DNA of 32,919 bases from a virus. Shown one piece after another: positions 1-6,368 of this stretch. The notes beneath the pieces were generated by a model. That model was not told where the DNA came from and ran no database searches. It saw only the letters and a list, made by a program, of their open reading frames with translations. Each line of letters begins with the position of its first letter. Position 1 is the stretch's first letter. The stretch is taken from the IMG/VR virus record IMGVR_UViG_3300044695_003509, positions 1 through 32,919 of that record. One strand, written 5' to 3'. The translations under genes and the position numbers were made by a program.

Positions 1-2
1 AG

Positions 3-110
3 CTCCTAGTAGAGTCAGAAATCACGTTAAATCTCCCCGTGCTAGGTGGTGGTGGTGACCTAGCAACATTACCCTCTCGTCTAACGGCAGGACAACTGGT
101 TTTGGTCTAG
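3..110 (+). CDS. C-terminal end of an upstream protein (partial)
   Basis: An open frame enters from the left edge and ends at TAG 108-110, giving 35 residues that include a run of four glycines followed by GDLATLPSRLTAGQLVLV. The other two forward frames stop early (TAG at 7-9, TGA at 56-58), so this is the most likely end of a gene that starts outside the window. Glycine runs of this sort also occur in the fibre protein just downstream, so a virion protein is possible, but I do not recognise the family. Its last 41 bases lie inside the tRNA-Gln gene. The frame could be chance, because only 108 bases are visible. Confidence 0.4.
   Translation, partial: LLVESEITLNLPVLGGGGDLATLPSRLTAGQLVLV
40..65 (+). 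other. Perfect 8-bp inverted repeat (hairpin)
   Basis: TGCTAGGT at 40-47 pairs perfectly with ACCTAGCA at 58-65 around a GGTGGTGGTG loop. There is no T-tract after it, so it is not a typical intrinsic terminator. It lies just upstream of the first tRNA and inside the apparent end of the preceding gene. It may help processing of the tRNA transcript, or it may simply reflect coding sequence. Confidence 0.35.
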
Positions 111-140
111 TTAATGGTAGTTCGAATCTATCGGGGGTAA
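70..140 (+). tRNA. tRNA-Gln (anticodon TTG)
   Basis: A full cloverleaf can be drawn. The acceptor stem is TACCCTC (70-76) with GGGGGTA (133-139), containing one T-G pair. The D stem is GTC/GAC (79-81 with 91-93). The anticodon stem is ACTGG/CTAGT around the loop TTTTGGT, giving anticodon TTG. The T arm is GGTAG-TTCGAAT-CTATC and the discriminator base is A. CCA is not encoded in full. It is the first of three tandem tRNA genes and overlaps the apparent 3' end of the preceding protein gene. Confidence 0.88.
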
Positions 141-171
141 CAATTGCTCAGTTCTTCTATTGAGTACTACT

Positions 172-245
172 AGACCCTTAGCTCAGCTGGTCAGAGCGGT
201 GCACTCATAATGCAAAGGTCACAGGTTCAATCCCTGTAGGGTCTA
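172..245 (+). tRNA. tRNA with anticodon CAT (Met, or Ile2 reading AUA)
   Basis: The acceptor stem AGACCCT (172-178) pairs perfectly with AGGGTCT (238-244). The D arm is GCTC-loop-GAGC, the anticodon loop is CTCATAA (anticodon CAT), and the T arm ACAGG-TTCAATC-CCTGT is perfect. The first anticodon-stem pair is a G-A mismatch (GTGCA/TGCAA). CCA is not encoded. The anticodon alone cannot separate elongator Met from a tRNA-Ile2 whose C34 is converted to lysidine. AUA codons are common in this AT-rich phage, so Ile2 is a real option. Confidence 0.88.
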
Positions 246-253
246 CTTTTTTT

Positions 254-327
254 GATCTTGTAGCTCAGCTGGATAGAGCAACTGCCTTCTAAGCAGTAGG
301 TCACAGGTTCGAATCCTGTCAGGATCA
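254..327 (+). tRNA. tRNA-Arg (anticodon TCT)
   Basis: The acceptor GATCTTG (254-260) pairs with CAGGATC (320-326) with one T-G pair. The D arm GCTC/GAGC is intact. The anticodon stem ACTGC/GCAGT encloses CTTCTAA, giving anticodon TCT. The T arm is ACAGG-TTCGAAT-CCTGT. It reads AGA/AGG arginine codons, which are the main arginine codons in the neighbouring genes. It is last in the tRNA cluster and lies 22 bases before the terminator. Confidence 0.92.
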
Positions 328-349
328 CCGCAGTGAGATGCTTACCGTT

Positions 350-386
350 AAAGGATCTATCATTAAGTTGGTAGGTCCTTTTTTTT
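350..386 (+). terminator. Strong intrinsic terminator after the tRNA cluster
   Basis: AAAGGATCTATC (350-361) pairs over 12 positions, three of them G-T, with GGTAGGTCCTTT (370-381) around an 8-base loop. A T-tract follows to 386. It should end the transcript carrying the upstream gene and tRNAs and insulate the fibre gene, whose own late-type promoter motif begins at 391. Confidence 0.85.
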
Positions 387-390
387 ATGT

Positions 391-400
391 CTATTTATAA
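391..400 (+). promoter_or_regulatory. Late-promoter-type motif CTATTTATAA (fibre gene)
   Basis: The motif ends 6 bases before the ATG at 407 and sits directly after an intrinsic terminator, so a new promoter is expected here. The same motif precedes eleven other starts in the window. Function is inferred from its recurrence and position. Confidence 0.65.
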
Positions 401-406
401 TCGATT

Positions 407-3064
407 ATGGCTATTGTATTAAGAGAAACAAAAGGTTCTGCGTTATCCTTTCCAGAGATGGATGGTAATTTTACGTATTTGTCAAGTTCTTATTTACCTG
501 CATCAGGCAGTAATACGTACGAAGGATTATTACTTATTAACGGTACGTTAACTATCTCAGGTTCAAATACTTTAATCGCTGATACATCGATTATACAAGG
601 TAAGAATTATGGAACTACTGCTTCACCCTCTTACAGGAATTTAGCTTCTGGGCAATATGCTTTTGCGAGAGGAGAACATGTTACTGCTTCAGGTGCTCAT
701 TCATTTGCAAATGGATCTGGTAGCATTGCTTTGTATGACTACTCACATGCTGAAGGAAGAAATACTAGAGCTCTCAGTGATTATGCTCATGCTGAAGGTA
801 ATGGCAGTACTGCAGAAGGGTATGCTTCGCATGCTGAAGGTTTTAGAAGTTATGCTTATGGTGAATCATCACATGCTGAAGGATATAACGGCTTAGGTAT
901 AAGTGATTACTCTCATGCTGAGGGTTGGTATACTACTACACAGGGTCTTGCAGCTCATGCTGAAGGTATCCAAACTAGGGCGGCAGGTGCTTATTCGCAT
1001 GCTGAAGGTGAGAGGACAGTTGCTTTGGGAAGTGGTTCGCATGCTGAGGGTAGAGATACTACGGCAGGTGGTTGGAGATCTCACACCGAAGGTTATTTGA
1101 CTGTTACTGCTGGTGAGGGTGGTCCTACTGGGCACGGTTCAGGTGGAAAGGGACATGCTGAAGGTAGGGGTACTACTGTAATCGGTTACGGTGCTCACAC
1201 AGAGGGTTATCAGACCACAGCTGCTACTGGTTCGGTATCATCACATGCTGAAGGAGCTTATACAACAACCAAAGGTGTTTATTCTCATACTGAAGGGCTT
1301 TATACTTTTGCTCTCGGTTCTGGTTCTCATGCTGAAGGTTCTGGAAGTTCTGCTTTAGGTATAGCCTCTCATGCAATGGGATTAGGTACTATTGCTTCTG
1401 GTTCTTTCCAGCAAGTGCTTGGTAAGTATAACCTTATCCACAGTGCTTCTAACGATTTCTTAGTTGTCGGTAACGGTACGCCTACAATACGTAAAGATTT
1501 AGCGATCTTCAGTCAGAACTTTATAGGGTTATCTCAAAGCATATTTATGCCTGATTTAACTTTGGTTGAAAGACCTCACGTTATTTCATTTAACCCTGTT
1601 GATGGTCAGTTATTCTACATGTCGACTGCTTCTTTCGGCGGTGGTGGTGGAACTACTATTACAAACATTTATACATCGAGTTTTAACTACTACACAAGCT
1701 CTATTATATACACCGGTAGCTTTAACCCCACAGGTAGTTCTTTTACCTACAATAGCAGTAGTATAACCAACATAATTATTTCAGGGTCTGGGTTTGATAA
1801 CTGGCAGGATGTGACTACTCGCGGTAACCATACTTCATGTAGCTTGGATGTTTCTTTGGGTGTTCCTAGGAATAAAACAGGATCATTCTCTGTAGGACCT
1901 ACTCTATCTCACGGTAATAACTTAACAGCTTCAGGTATCTATGCTCATGCACAGGGTAATGGAAGCGTTGCATCAGGTTCTTATTCACATGCTGAAGGAG
2001 TTCTTGCAAAGGTGTTTTCCGCCTATGGTCACGCAGAGGGTGGTGCTACTGTTGTTTACGGTGCACAAGCGCATGCTGAAGGTGCGGAAACGACTGCACT
2101 TGGAGATTCATCTCATGCTGAAGGATATAATAACATAGCTCACGGTAGTTATGCTCACGCTGAGGGTGCTATTACTACTGCGATTGGAGATTTCTCTCAC
2201 ACAGAGGGTTTTAGAACTACGGCAGTAGGAACGTACTCTCATGCTGAAGGTCAGAGGTCAACTGCGGTTGGGGAATCGTCTCACGCAGAGGGTGGTTTCT
2301 GGGATAGTGGAGTTACAACTTTTGGTAATATAGGTTTAGGGTCTTACTCGCATGTTGAAGGTGCAGCTAACACTACCGTGGGTATTGCATCTCATGCAGA
2401 AGGATGGTTGAATATCACCTATGCAGATTACTCACATGCTGAAGGGTACCAAAATACTACAAATCCAGATGCTATTTACTCTCACGTAGAGGGTTTCTTA
2501 AATACTGCCCGTGCAACTGGGTCGCATGCTGAGGGGTATGATAACATAGCAGAAGGGAAGTGGTCACATGCTGAAGGATATTCTAACATTGCAAACGGAA
2601 TTGTATCTCATGCTGAAGGACAGAATACAAGGACGTACGGACCTTTTGCTCACTCTGAAGGATTAGCAACACAGGCTCATGGTTCTGCTTCACATGCCGA
2701 AGGTCATTTAACTTATGCTTACGGAACTGGGTCTCACTCTAGCGGATACGCAACTATTGCTTTAGGTAACTACTCGTTCACAGCAGGTATTGAAACCGTA
2801 GCTTCCGGTGCTTATCAAACAGTAGTAGGATCTAAAAATACACCCGGTGATACTACTTCTCTATTCATTGTAGGTAACGGCACTACTGCTCCAGGCAGGG
2901 ATGCATTTAAAGTAACACCTTCTGGTTCAATCATTGTTCCTACAGGATCTTCCGCTCCAGCTTGGACAGGTAGAGAAGGAGAAATGATTCCAGTTGCTTC
3001 TGGTGGATCTTTTTACCTATATTGCTATATTGGAGGTACTTGGAAGAGAACACAATTTACATAA
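407..3064 (+). CDS. Trimeric-type tail fibre / adhesin with SHAEG repeats
   Basis: An 885-residue virion fibre candidate, probably a trimeric beta-roll like YadA-type and Hep/Hag adhesin heads, used for receptor contact. Two repeat blocks are visible: residues about 113-325 (15 copies) and 513-780 (19 copies). The core is SHAEG or close variants (AHAEG, SHTEG, SHVEG, GHAEG), mostly spaced exactly 14 residues. Each block ends in a similar cap: FLVVGNGT near 351 and LFIVGNGT near 819, followed by a short R-D/K segment. A Ser/Thr/Gly-rich linker (about 405-480) separates the blocks. The N-terminus (MAIVLRETKG...) probably anchors to the tail and the C-terminus ends in GGTWKRTQFT. The ATG is supported by the late motif 6 bases upstream. 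The next gene, 8 bases downstream, is a glycosyltransferase that may modify this protein. The repeat class is clear; the tail-fibre role is inferred. Confidence 0.85.
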   Translation: MAIVLRETKGSALSFPEMDGNFTYLSSSYLPASGSNTYEGLLLINGTLTISGSNTLIADTSIIQGKNYGTTASPSYRNLASGQYAFARGEHVTASGAHSFANGSGSIALYDYSHAEGRNTRALSDYAHAEGNGSTAEGYASHAEGFRSYAYGESSHAEGYNGLGISDYSHAEGWYTTTQGLAAHAEGIQTRAAGAYSHAEGERTVALGSGSHAEGRDTTAGGWRSHTEGYLTVTAGEGGPTGHGSGGKGHAEGRGTTVIGYGAHTEGYQTTAATGSVSSHAEGAYTTTKGVYSHTEGLYTFALGSGSHAEGSGSSALGIASHAMGLGTIASGSFQQVLGKYNLIHSASNDFLVVGNGTPTIRKDLAIFSQNFIGLSQSIFMPDLTLVERPHVISFNPVDGQLFYMSTASFGGGGGTTITNIYTSSFNYYTSSIIYTGSFNPTGSSFTYNSSSITNIIISGSGFDNWQDVTTRGNHTSCSLDVSLGVPRNKTGSFSVGPTLSHGNNLTASGIYAHAQGNGSVASGSYSHAEGVLAKVFSAYGHAEGGATVVYGAQAHAEGAETTALGDSSHAEGYNNIAHGSYAHAEGAITTAIGDFSHTEGFRTTAVGTYSHAEGQRSTAVGESSHAEGGFWDSGVTTFGNIGLGSYSHVEGAANTTVGIASHAEGWLNITYADYSHAEGYQNTTNPDAIYSHVEGFLNTARATGSHAEGYDNIAEGKWSHAEGYSNIANGIVSHAEGQNTRTYGPFAHSEGLATQAHGSASHAEGHLTYAYGTGSHSSGYATIALGNYSFTAGIETVASGAYQTVVGSKNTPGDTTSLFIVGNGTTAPGRDAFKVTPSGSIIVPTGSSAPAWTGREGEMIPVASGGSFYLYCYIGGTWKRTQFT

Positions 3065-3072
3065 AATAAATA

Positions 3073-4119
3073 ATGAAATTTAAAATCAGTTATGTTACAA
3101 CCTCGCCGTTGCAGGTCGGTTGTCCAATTATTAAATTCTACCCTGAGTCTCAAGAGGAGCTTTCTCAGGATTATACTATTGCTTTTCTAGATTTAGAAAG
3201 AGAAGAGGTTGTAGATCAGATTACTGTTAAACCTACTGTTTCAGTTTCCGGACAGAGACAGTGGTATACTGCCTGGCGTATCTTAATATCAAACAGTGAA
3301 GGGACAATTATTTTTCAAGAGGACCTCAACCTAAAAGGCAAAAATGTCTTTATCAAGTCTGATGCTAGTGCGTTGGGGGATAATTTAGCATGGATGCCTT
3401 ACATTGAAGAATTTAGAAAAAAGCATGAGTGTAACGTTATTTGCTCTACTTTCTTTAATGAACTGTTCGTAGATAACTACCCCAATGTGCTTTTTGTAGA
3501 ACCAAATACAAGGGTCTCTAACATATACGCTCAGTATTATATAGGTACCTCAAACGAAATTAACCTCACCTATAGCCCTTCGAGGTACTTGGAGAACCCG
3601 CTTCAAAAGATAGCATGTGATATTCTAGGACTACCCTACACTCAGATCAAACCTAAGGTAGGAGTACCTACAAACTACCCCAAGAAGAAAAAAGTCACGT
3701 TGAGTGAATATGCTTCTCTAAGGGTGAAAGAGTGGTATGCACCGGGCGGTTGGCAGCAGATTGTAGATCTATTTAACCGTTATGGGTATGAAGTTTGCGT
3801 GGTGTCAAAAGAGTATTCTTATCTTTCAGATGTTAGAAATAAGAGCGGGGATAGGTCTCTGCTTGATAGAGTGAGAGATATGGCCGAAGCAAAGTATCAT
3901 GTCGGAATGTCAACAGGATTGTCTTGGCTTGCATGGGCGTGTCACTGTCACGTCTTTTTAATTTCTGATTTCACTCCTCCGGATCACGAGTTTGAATGTA
4001 CTCGAATTTATAATCCAGACTCACCTAGGGAGGTTATAAATTACTTTGAAATTAAAGAGCCTGTTTCGATTCAGGAGGTGCTTTCTAAAATTGAAGCTAA
4101 GCTACTACAAGATCAATAA
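3073..4119 (+). CDS. BAHT-like O-heptosyltransferase (TibC/Aah family) glycosyltransferase
   Basis: A 348-residue cytoplasmic glycosyltransferase. It resembles bacterial autotransporter heptosyltransferases, which transfer ADP-heptose onto serines of repeat adhesins. Visible hallmarks are SDASALGDNLAWMPYIEEF (96-114), VICSTFFNELF (about 122-132), the PLQKIACDILGLP segment, EWYAPGGWQQIVD (about 220-232), and GMSTGLSWLAWA (about 275-286) followed by FLISDFTP. By family knowledge, D103 in LGDN is near the catalytic aspartate. Cellular members also carry a C-terminal four-Cys iron finger with a CxxC. Here the protein ends soon after the LISDFTP region and no CxxC is present, so that module is missing or replaced. 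It starts 8 bases after the fibre gene with no promoter motif of its own, so it is probably co-transcribed. The donor sugar is not determined; a different sugar or target is possible. Confidence 0.78.
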   Translation: MKFKISYVTTSPLQVGCPIIKFYPESQEELSQDYTIAFLDLEREEVVDQITVKPTVSVSGQRQWYTAWRILISNSEGTIIFQEDLNLKGKNVFIKSDASALGDNLAWMPYIEEFRKKHECNVICSTFFNELFVDNYPNVLFVEPNTRVSNIYAQYYIGTSNEINLTYSPSRYLENPLQKIACDILGLPYTQIKPKVGVPTNYPKKKKVTLSEYASLRVKEWYAPGGWQQIVDLFNRYGYEVCVVSKEYSYLSDVRNKSGDRSLLDRVRDMAEAKYHVGMSTGLSWLAWACHCHVFLISDFTPPDHEFECTRIYNPDSPREVINYFEIKEPVSIQEVLSKIEAKLLQDQ

Positions 4120-4125
4120 CTAGGT

Positions 4126-4135
4126 CTATTTATAA
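4126..4135 (+). promoter_or_regulatory. Late-promoter-type motif CTATTTATAA
   Basis: It ends 3 bases before the ATG at 4139, in the 19-base gap after the glycosyltransferase. Same motif class as the one at 391. Confidence 0.6.
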
Positions 4136-4138
4136 AAT

Positions 4139-4465
4139 ATGGCTACCTATTCGGTAAACGTTACTCAATCTAAGACTCTATTCCCAGATAATACTCCGGC
4201 AGGAACTAGTACGGTTTTTGCTGTTACAAATTCTTTAGCGGGAGCTTCTTATTTTAGTTTAGAGACTATTCCAAACAACTCCGGAGTTTATTACGGAACA
4301 GTTCCTTCTATTTCAGGTTCATTCACCTATAGTGCTGGGATTATAGACTTAGTTAAGGATGATTATAAGATGTCGGCTGTGGTTGCACCGGGTGGTGGTA
4401 CTATTACTTTTGTACCTGCAGTTTATGTTTCAGCATCCAGTGTTTGGATGAGGGGAACTTCCTAA
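4139..4465 (+). CDS. Small virion-like protein, unknown
   Basis: A 108-residue protein rich in Ser, Thr, Val and Gly with the beta-strand character of tail or head decoration proteins. I see no signal peptide, membrane segment or catalytic motif. The ATG lies 3 bases after a late-type motif, which fits a structural protein made late. The neighbours are the fibre/glycosyltransferase pair upstream and a tiny basic protein downstream. The family is not recognised; a virion role is inferred from composition and regulation only. Confidence 0.6.
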   Translation: MATYSVNVTQSKTLFPDNTPAGTSTVFAVTNSLAGASYFSLETIPNNSGVYYGTVPSISGSFTYSAGIIDLVKDDYKMSAVVAPGGGTITFVPAVYVSASSVWMRGTS

Positions 4466-4471
4466 GGGTTG

Positions 4472-4481
4472 CTATTTATTA
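4472..4481 (+). promoter_or_regulatory. Late-promoter-type motif CTATTTATTA
   Basis: It ends 6 bases before the ATG at 4488. This variant, with T in place of A at position 9, also occurs at 26414. Confidence 0.55.
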
Positions 4482-4487
4482 GTAACT

Positions 4488-4640
4488 ATGGCACCATCAA
4501 AAGGAAAATCTAAAACCGCCTCCGTTATTGTAAAGATTGCGAAGAAGCAGGTTAAGCGTAAGGGCATTCATGCTAAGACTAAAATGTCTAAAAATAAAAA
4601 ATCTAAAAATTACGTAAAGGTCTCGAGAGGCCAGGGTTAA
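4488..4640 (+). CDS. 50-residue basic Lys-rich protein
   Basis: A short ORF, ATG 4488 to TAA 4638-4640, encoding MAPSKGKSK...SRGQG. About a third of the 50 residues are Lys or Arg and there are almost no acidic residues. Its second half (GIHAKTKMSKNKKSKNY, about 26-42) recalls a short basic C-terminal motif that I remember from proteins of environmental T4-like phages. The late-type motif 6 bases upstream supports translation. A role in DNA condensation or as an internal head protein is possible but not shown; this is inference from charge and size. Confidence 0.65.
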   Translation: MAPSKGKSKTASVIVKIAKKQVKRKGIHAKTKMSKNKKSKNYVKVSRGQG

Positions 4641-4672
4641 TTTGCATCTCTAATTATTTTTACTTATCTTTA
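4641..4672 (+). promoter_or_regulatory. Bacteroidota-type promoter TTTG-N20-TATCTTTA
   Basis: TTTG (4641-4644), a spacer of exactly 20 bases, then TATCTTTA (4665-4672), which matches TAnnTTTG except for the last base. The ATG of the next gene is only 5 bases downstream, so its mRNA would be leaderless or nearly so. Confidence 0.6.
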
Positions 4673-4677
4673 CTGTT

Positions 4678-4908
4678 ATGAACAGTTCATGGAGAATTAT
4701 TGCAGTTCAACCCGACAAACACATTGCCGGAGTTTTAAGACTTTCAGATAGTAAAAAATTCTTTCTCGGTGATATGACACCATACGGCCCTATAAGTAGC
4801 TTCAGTGTCTACCAAGGGTCTATTCAAGTAGAAATGGGAGCAAGTAGTGTTCATGGGATCAAAGAGATTCAACGAGCAACCCTTAAGTATTTGCAGGAGT
4901 TACCCTGA
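4678..4908 (+). CDS. Hypothetical 76-residue protein
   Basis: A 76-residue protein beginning MNSSWRIIAVQPDKHIAG, with alternating hydrophobic residues suggesting a small beta-rich fold and an amphipathic C-terminal helix (EIQRATLKYLQELP). There are no cysteines, signal or membrane segment. Unlike its neighbours it has a host-type promoter rather than a late motif, which suggests early or constitutive expression. I do not recognise the family. Confidence 0.6.
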   Translation: MNSSWRIIAVQPDKHIAGVLRLSDSKKFFLGDMTPYGPISSFSVYQGSIQVEMGASSVHGIKEIQRATLKYLQELP

Positions 4909-4927
4909 GTTCTTTTCTGTAATTTGA

Positions 4928-4946
4928 CGCTATTTATATAAAAGCG
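4928..4946 (+). promoter_or_regulatory. Late-promoter-type motif within a hairpin
   Basis: CTATTTATAT (4930-4939) precedes the ATG at 4956 by 16 bases, longer than at most sites. The motif forms one side of an imperfect hairpin: CGCT at 4928-4931 pairs with AGCG at 4943-4946, extended by TTT/AAA across an A-A mismatch, around the loop ATAT. Confidence 0.5.
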
Positions 4947-4955
4947 CTTTTTAAA

Positions 4956-5792
4956 ATGAACAAAGAATTTAATAGAATGTTGAAACTTGCTGGTCTTATG
5001 ACTGAAGGTTTGTATACTGCTCAGATGTATTCTGAAGAGCCTGTAATGGAAGCTCCTATGAAAAAGATGACTAAGGAGAAATTGAAGGCAAAGATTAAGG
5101 AAATGATGCTCCCTGAAGAGACTATTGATCAAGAAGCTTATGCTGAGATGGGTAGTATGGATGAGTATGATACTCAAGGTCTTACTAATGCTGCCAGTGT
5201 TGTTGATCATTATTTGAAGATGGCTTATGATGCCGGGTCTACGGGTGCGGGATTTGATGATAGTCTTGCTTATGAGATGATGGATCATTTAAAGCAATTC
5301 TCAGGTGAGATGGACAGTCTAGATGAAGCTTCACCGGAAGCTATGGATAGAATGTCAGGGTTATCTCCTGTATCTTCTGTCGGTTCGTTAATCGATGCAG
5401 CAAGAAGAATTATCTCTGCTCTGAAGGGAGAGGGATTTGAAGAGGAAGATATCTTCGACTACATTATGGATAAGGTTAAGACTTTGTCTATGGATGAAAC
5501 TCTTTTTGAAGCTAAGAAAGATGAAGAAGAAGCTCCTCAAGATGTAAGTATCGATGTTGAAGCTCCTGTAGAGGATGTTCCTGATACAGTAGATACTTCA
5601 GTAGATGTTAATATGGATGGTGTTCCTGATGTTGATACTGGTTCTTCAGAATCAAAGAAAGCTTTCACAAACTTGGTTGATACTTATAATGCTGCAAAAG
5701 AATTAGGAGATCCTAAATTAACTCAAATGATTGCTAATGCTTTGACCTACTACAATAAGAACATCATTCTTAAGACTGGTCAACAAGCTTAA
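4956..5792 (+). CDS. Acidic virion-associated protein with LAGLMTEG N-terminus
   Basis: A 278-residue, strongly acidic protein. The N-terminus has an amphipathic stretch ending LAGLMTEG (about 11-18). This is followed by a Lys-rich segment, helical regions (about 75-180), an Asp/Glu/Val/Pro-rich low-complexity stretch (about 190-225) and a final helical segment. DVNMDGVPDVD near residue 217 resembles a D-x-N-x-D-G calcium loop. The hydrophobic-x-E start is like T4 internal head proteins that are trimmed by the prohead protease after [LI]-x-E. A late-type motif lies upstream, so a head-associated or scaffold-like role is inferred. The exact family is not recognised. Confidence 0.65.
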   Translation: MNKEFNRMLKLAGLMTEGLYTAQMYSEEPVMEAPMKKMTKEKLKAKIKEMMLPEETIDQEAYAEMGSMDEYDTQGLTNAASVVDHYLKMAYDAGSTGAGFDDSLAYEMMDHLKQFSGEMDSLDEASPEAMDRMSGLSPVSSVGSLIDAARRIISALKGEGFEEEDIFDYIMDKVKTLSMDETLFEAKKDEEEAPQDVSIDVEAPVEDVPDTVDTSVDVNMDGVPDVDTGSSESKKAFTNLVDTYNAAKELGDPKLTQMIANALTYYNKNIILKTGQQA

Positions 5793-5809
5793 TTAAACTT
5801 AAAATATTT

Positions 5810-5838
5810 GGAAAGGATGCCTTACGGTGTCCTTTTCC
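5810..5838 (+). terminator. Hairpin terminator running into the next late motif
   Basis: GGAAAGGATGCC (5810-5821) pairs with GGTGTCCTTTTCC (5826-5838), with one bulged T and two G-T pairs, around a 4-base loop. The descending arm carries TTTT. It separates the acidic protein from the next gene and its last base is the first base of the late motif there. Confidence 0.55.
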
Positions 5839-5847
5839 TATTTATAA
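5838..5847 (+). promoter_or_regulatory. Late-promoter-type motif CTATTTATAA
   Basis: It ends 5 bases before the ATG at 5853. It decides that start over an in-frame ATG at 5808, which would lie upstream of the motif and inside the terminator stem. Confidence 0.6.
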
Positions 5848-5852
5848 TATAT

Positions 5853-6290
5853 ATGGATCCTAAACTTGTATTTGGATTATTTCAAGATCCTGAAGATAAA
5901 TCAGAGAGTAAGGTTAAAGAGATCGTTGATTTCTCAGATCACCCTTATATCTTCATGGGAATGTTTACCCGAATTATATTTAGAGGGGATGTATTGAACG
6001 ACCAAGTCATTAGGTTCTTTACCGAGATTGATAGGGATTTAGATAAAGTAAATTTAGAACAGCTTAATAAGAACTTGATTTTCAATAGAGCTTATTCGTA
6101 TCTTAAACAATTAGATCTACAAAATTCATTCCACGTAGATACGCTTTTGGAGAAAGCAGATGCTAATTTTTTACAAGCATCTACTTTAGCTTTGAATCAC
6201 TTTTTAGAGTTGGAAGAATATGAAAAATGCAGTTTTATAAAAAATATTATAGATTTTGTAGAATTTTCTCAAAACAAGTTGCCTTTGTAG
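5853..6290 (+). CDS. Hypothetical 145-residue helical protein
   Basis: The start chosen is ATG 5853 (MDPKLVFGLFQDPEDK), 5 bases after a late-type motif. The longer in-frame start at 5808 would translate terminator sequence. The 145-residue product is mostly alpha-helical, with charged and hydrophobic alternation and no membrane segment, signal or metal motif. The motif FMGMFTRIIFRGD (about 35-47) and the terminal helix are its most distinct parts. It lies two genes upstream of the HD-hydrolase/sigma cluster. A chaperone or assembly role is possible, but I do not recognise the family. Confidence 0.6.
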   Translation: MDPKLVFGLFQDPEDKSESKVKEIVDFSDHPYIFMGMFTRIIFRGDVLNDQVIRFFTEIDRDLDKVNLEQLNKNLIFNRAYSYLKQLDLQNSFHVDTLLEKADANFLQASTLALNHFLELEEYEKCSFIKNIIDFVEFSQNKLPL

Positions 6291-6315
6291 TTTTTAGTTC
6301 TTAACATCTATACAT

Positions 6316-6346
6316 GGGGGTTTGGGAAAAGAGGGGACAAAAAGGG
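6316..6346 (+). other. G-quadruplex-type tract in a noncoding gap
   Basis: Four G-runs (GGGGG 6316-6320, GGG 6324-6326, GGGG 6333-6336, GGG 6344-6346) are separated by loops of 3, 6 and 7 bases. This fits the canonical G3+N1-7 pattern. It occupies the 78-base gap 6291-6368 in an otherwise AT-rich genome. No promoter of either class seen elsewhere in the window is clear here; a TATAAT at 6348-6353 follows directly. Confidence 0.6.
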
Positions 6347-6368
6347 ATATAATAGAGTATATAACAAT

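Noticed and set aside
745-1370. CRISPR-like regular repeats
   Set aside because: The regular 42-base period is explained by the in-frame SHAEG protein repeat; the units vary at the DNA level and there are no conserved repeats with unique spacers.
657-2138. Open frames in other forward frames inside the fibre gene (657-896, 903-1100, 1566-1766, 1941-2138) and a reverse one (893-1135)
   Set aside because: They arise from the 42-base coding repeat, have repeat-like composition and no motif or start signal of their own.
3058-3075. ATAAATA just before the glycosyltransferase ATG as a T4-type late promoter
   Set aside because: It overlaps the fibre stop codon in an A/T-rich spot and occurs only once at a start in this window; co-transcription with the fibre explains the gene.
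4869-5288. Reverse-strand ORF of 139 codons
   Set aside because: It lies antisense to the acidic protein gene; it is rich in His, Ser, Leu and Ile, as expected from reversed Glu/Asp/Met codons, and has no promoter.
5808-5852. Upstream in-frame ATG for the 145-residue protein
   Set aside because: It would place the late motif and terminator hairpin inside the coding sequence.
6348-6353. TATAAT as an enterobacterial-type -10 box
   Set aside because: No matching -35 at 16-18 bases, and the likely host type uses a different promoter code; not listed as a promoter.
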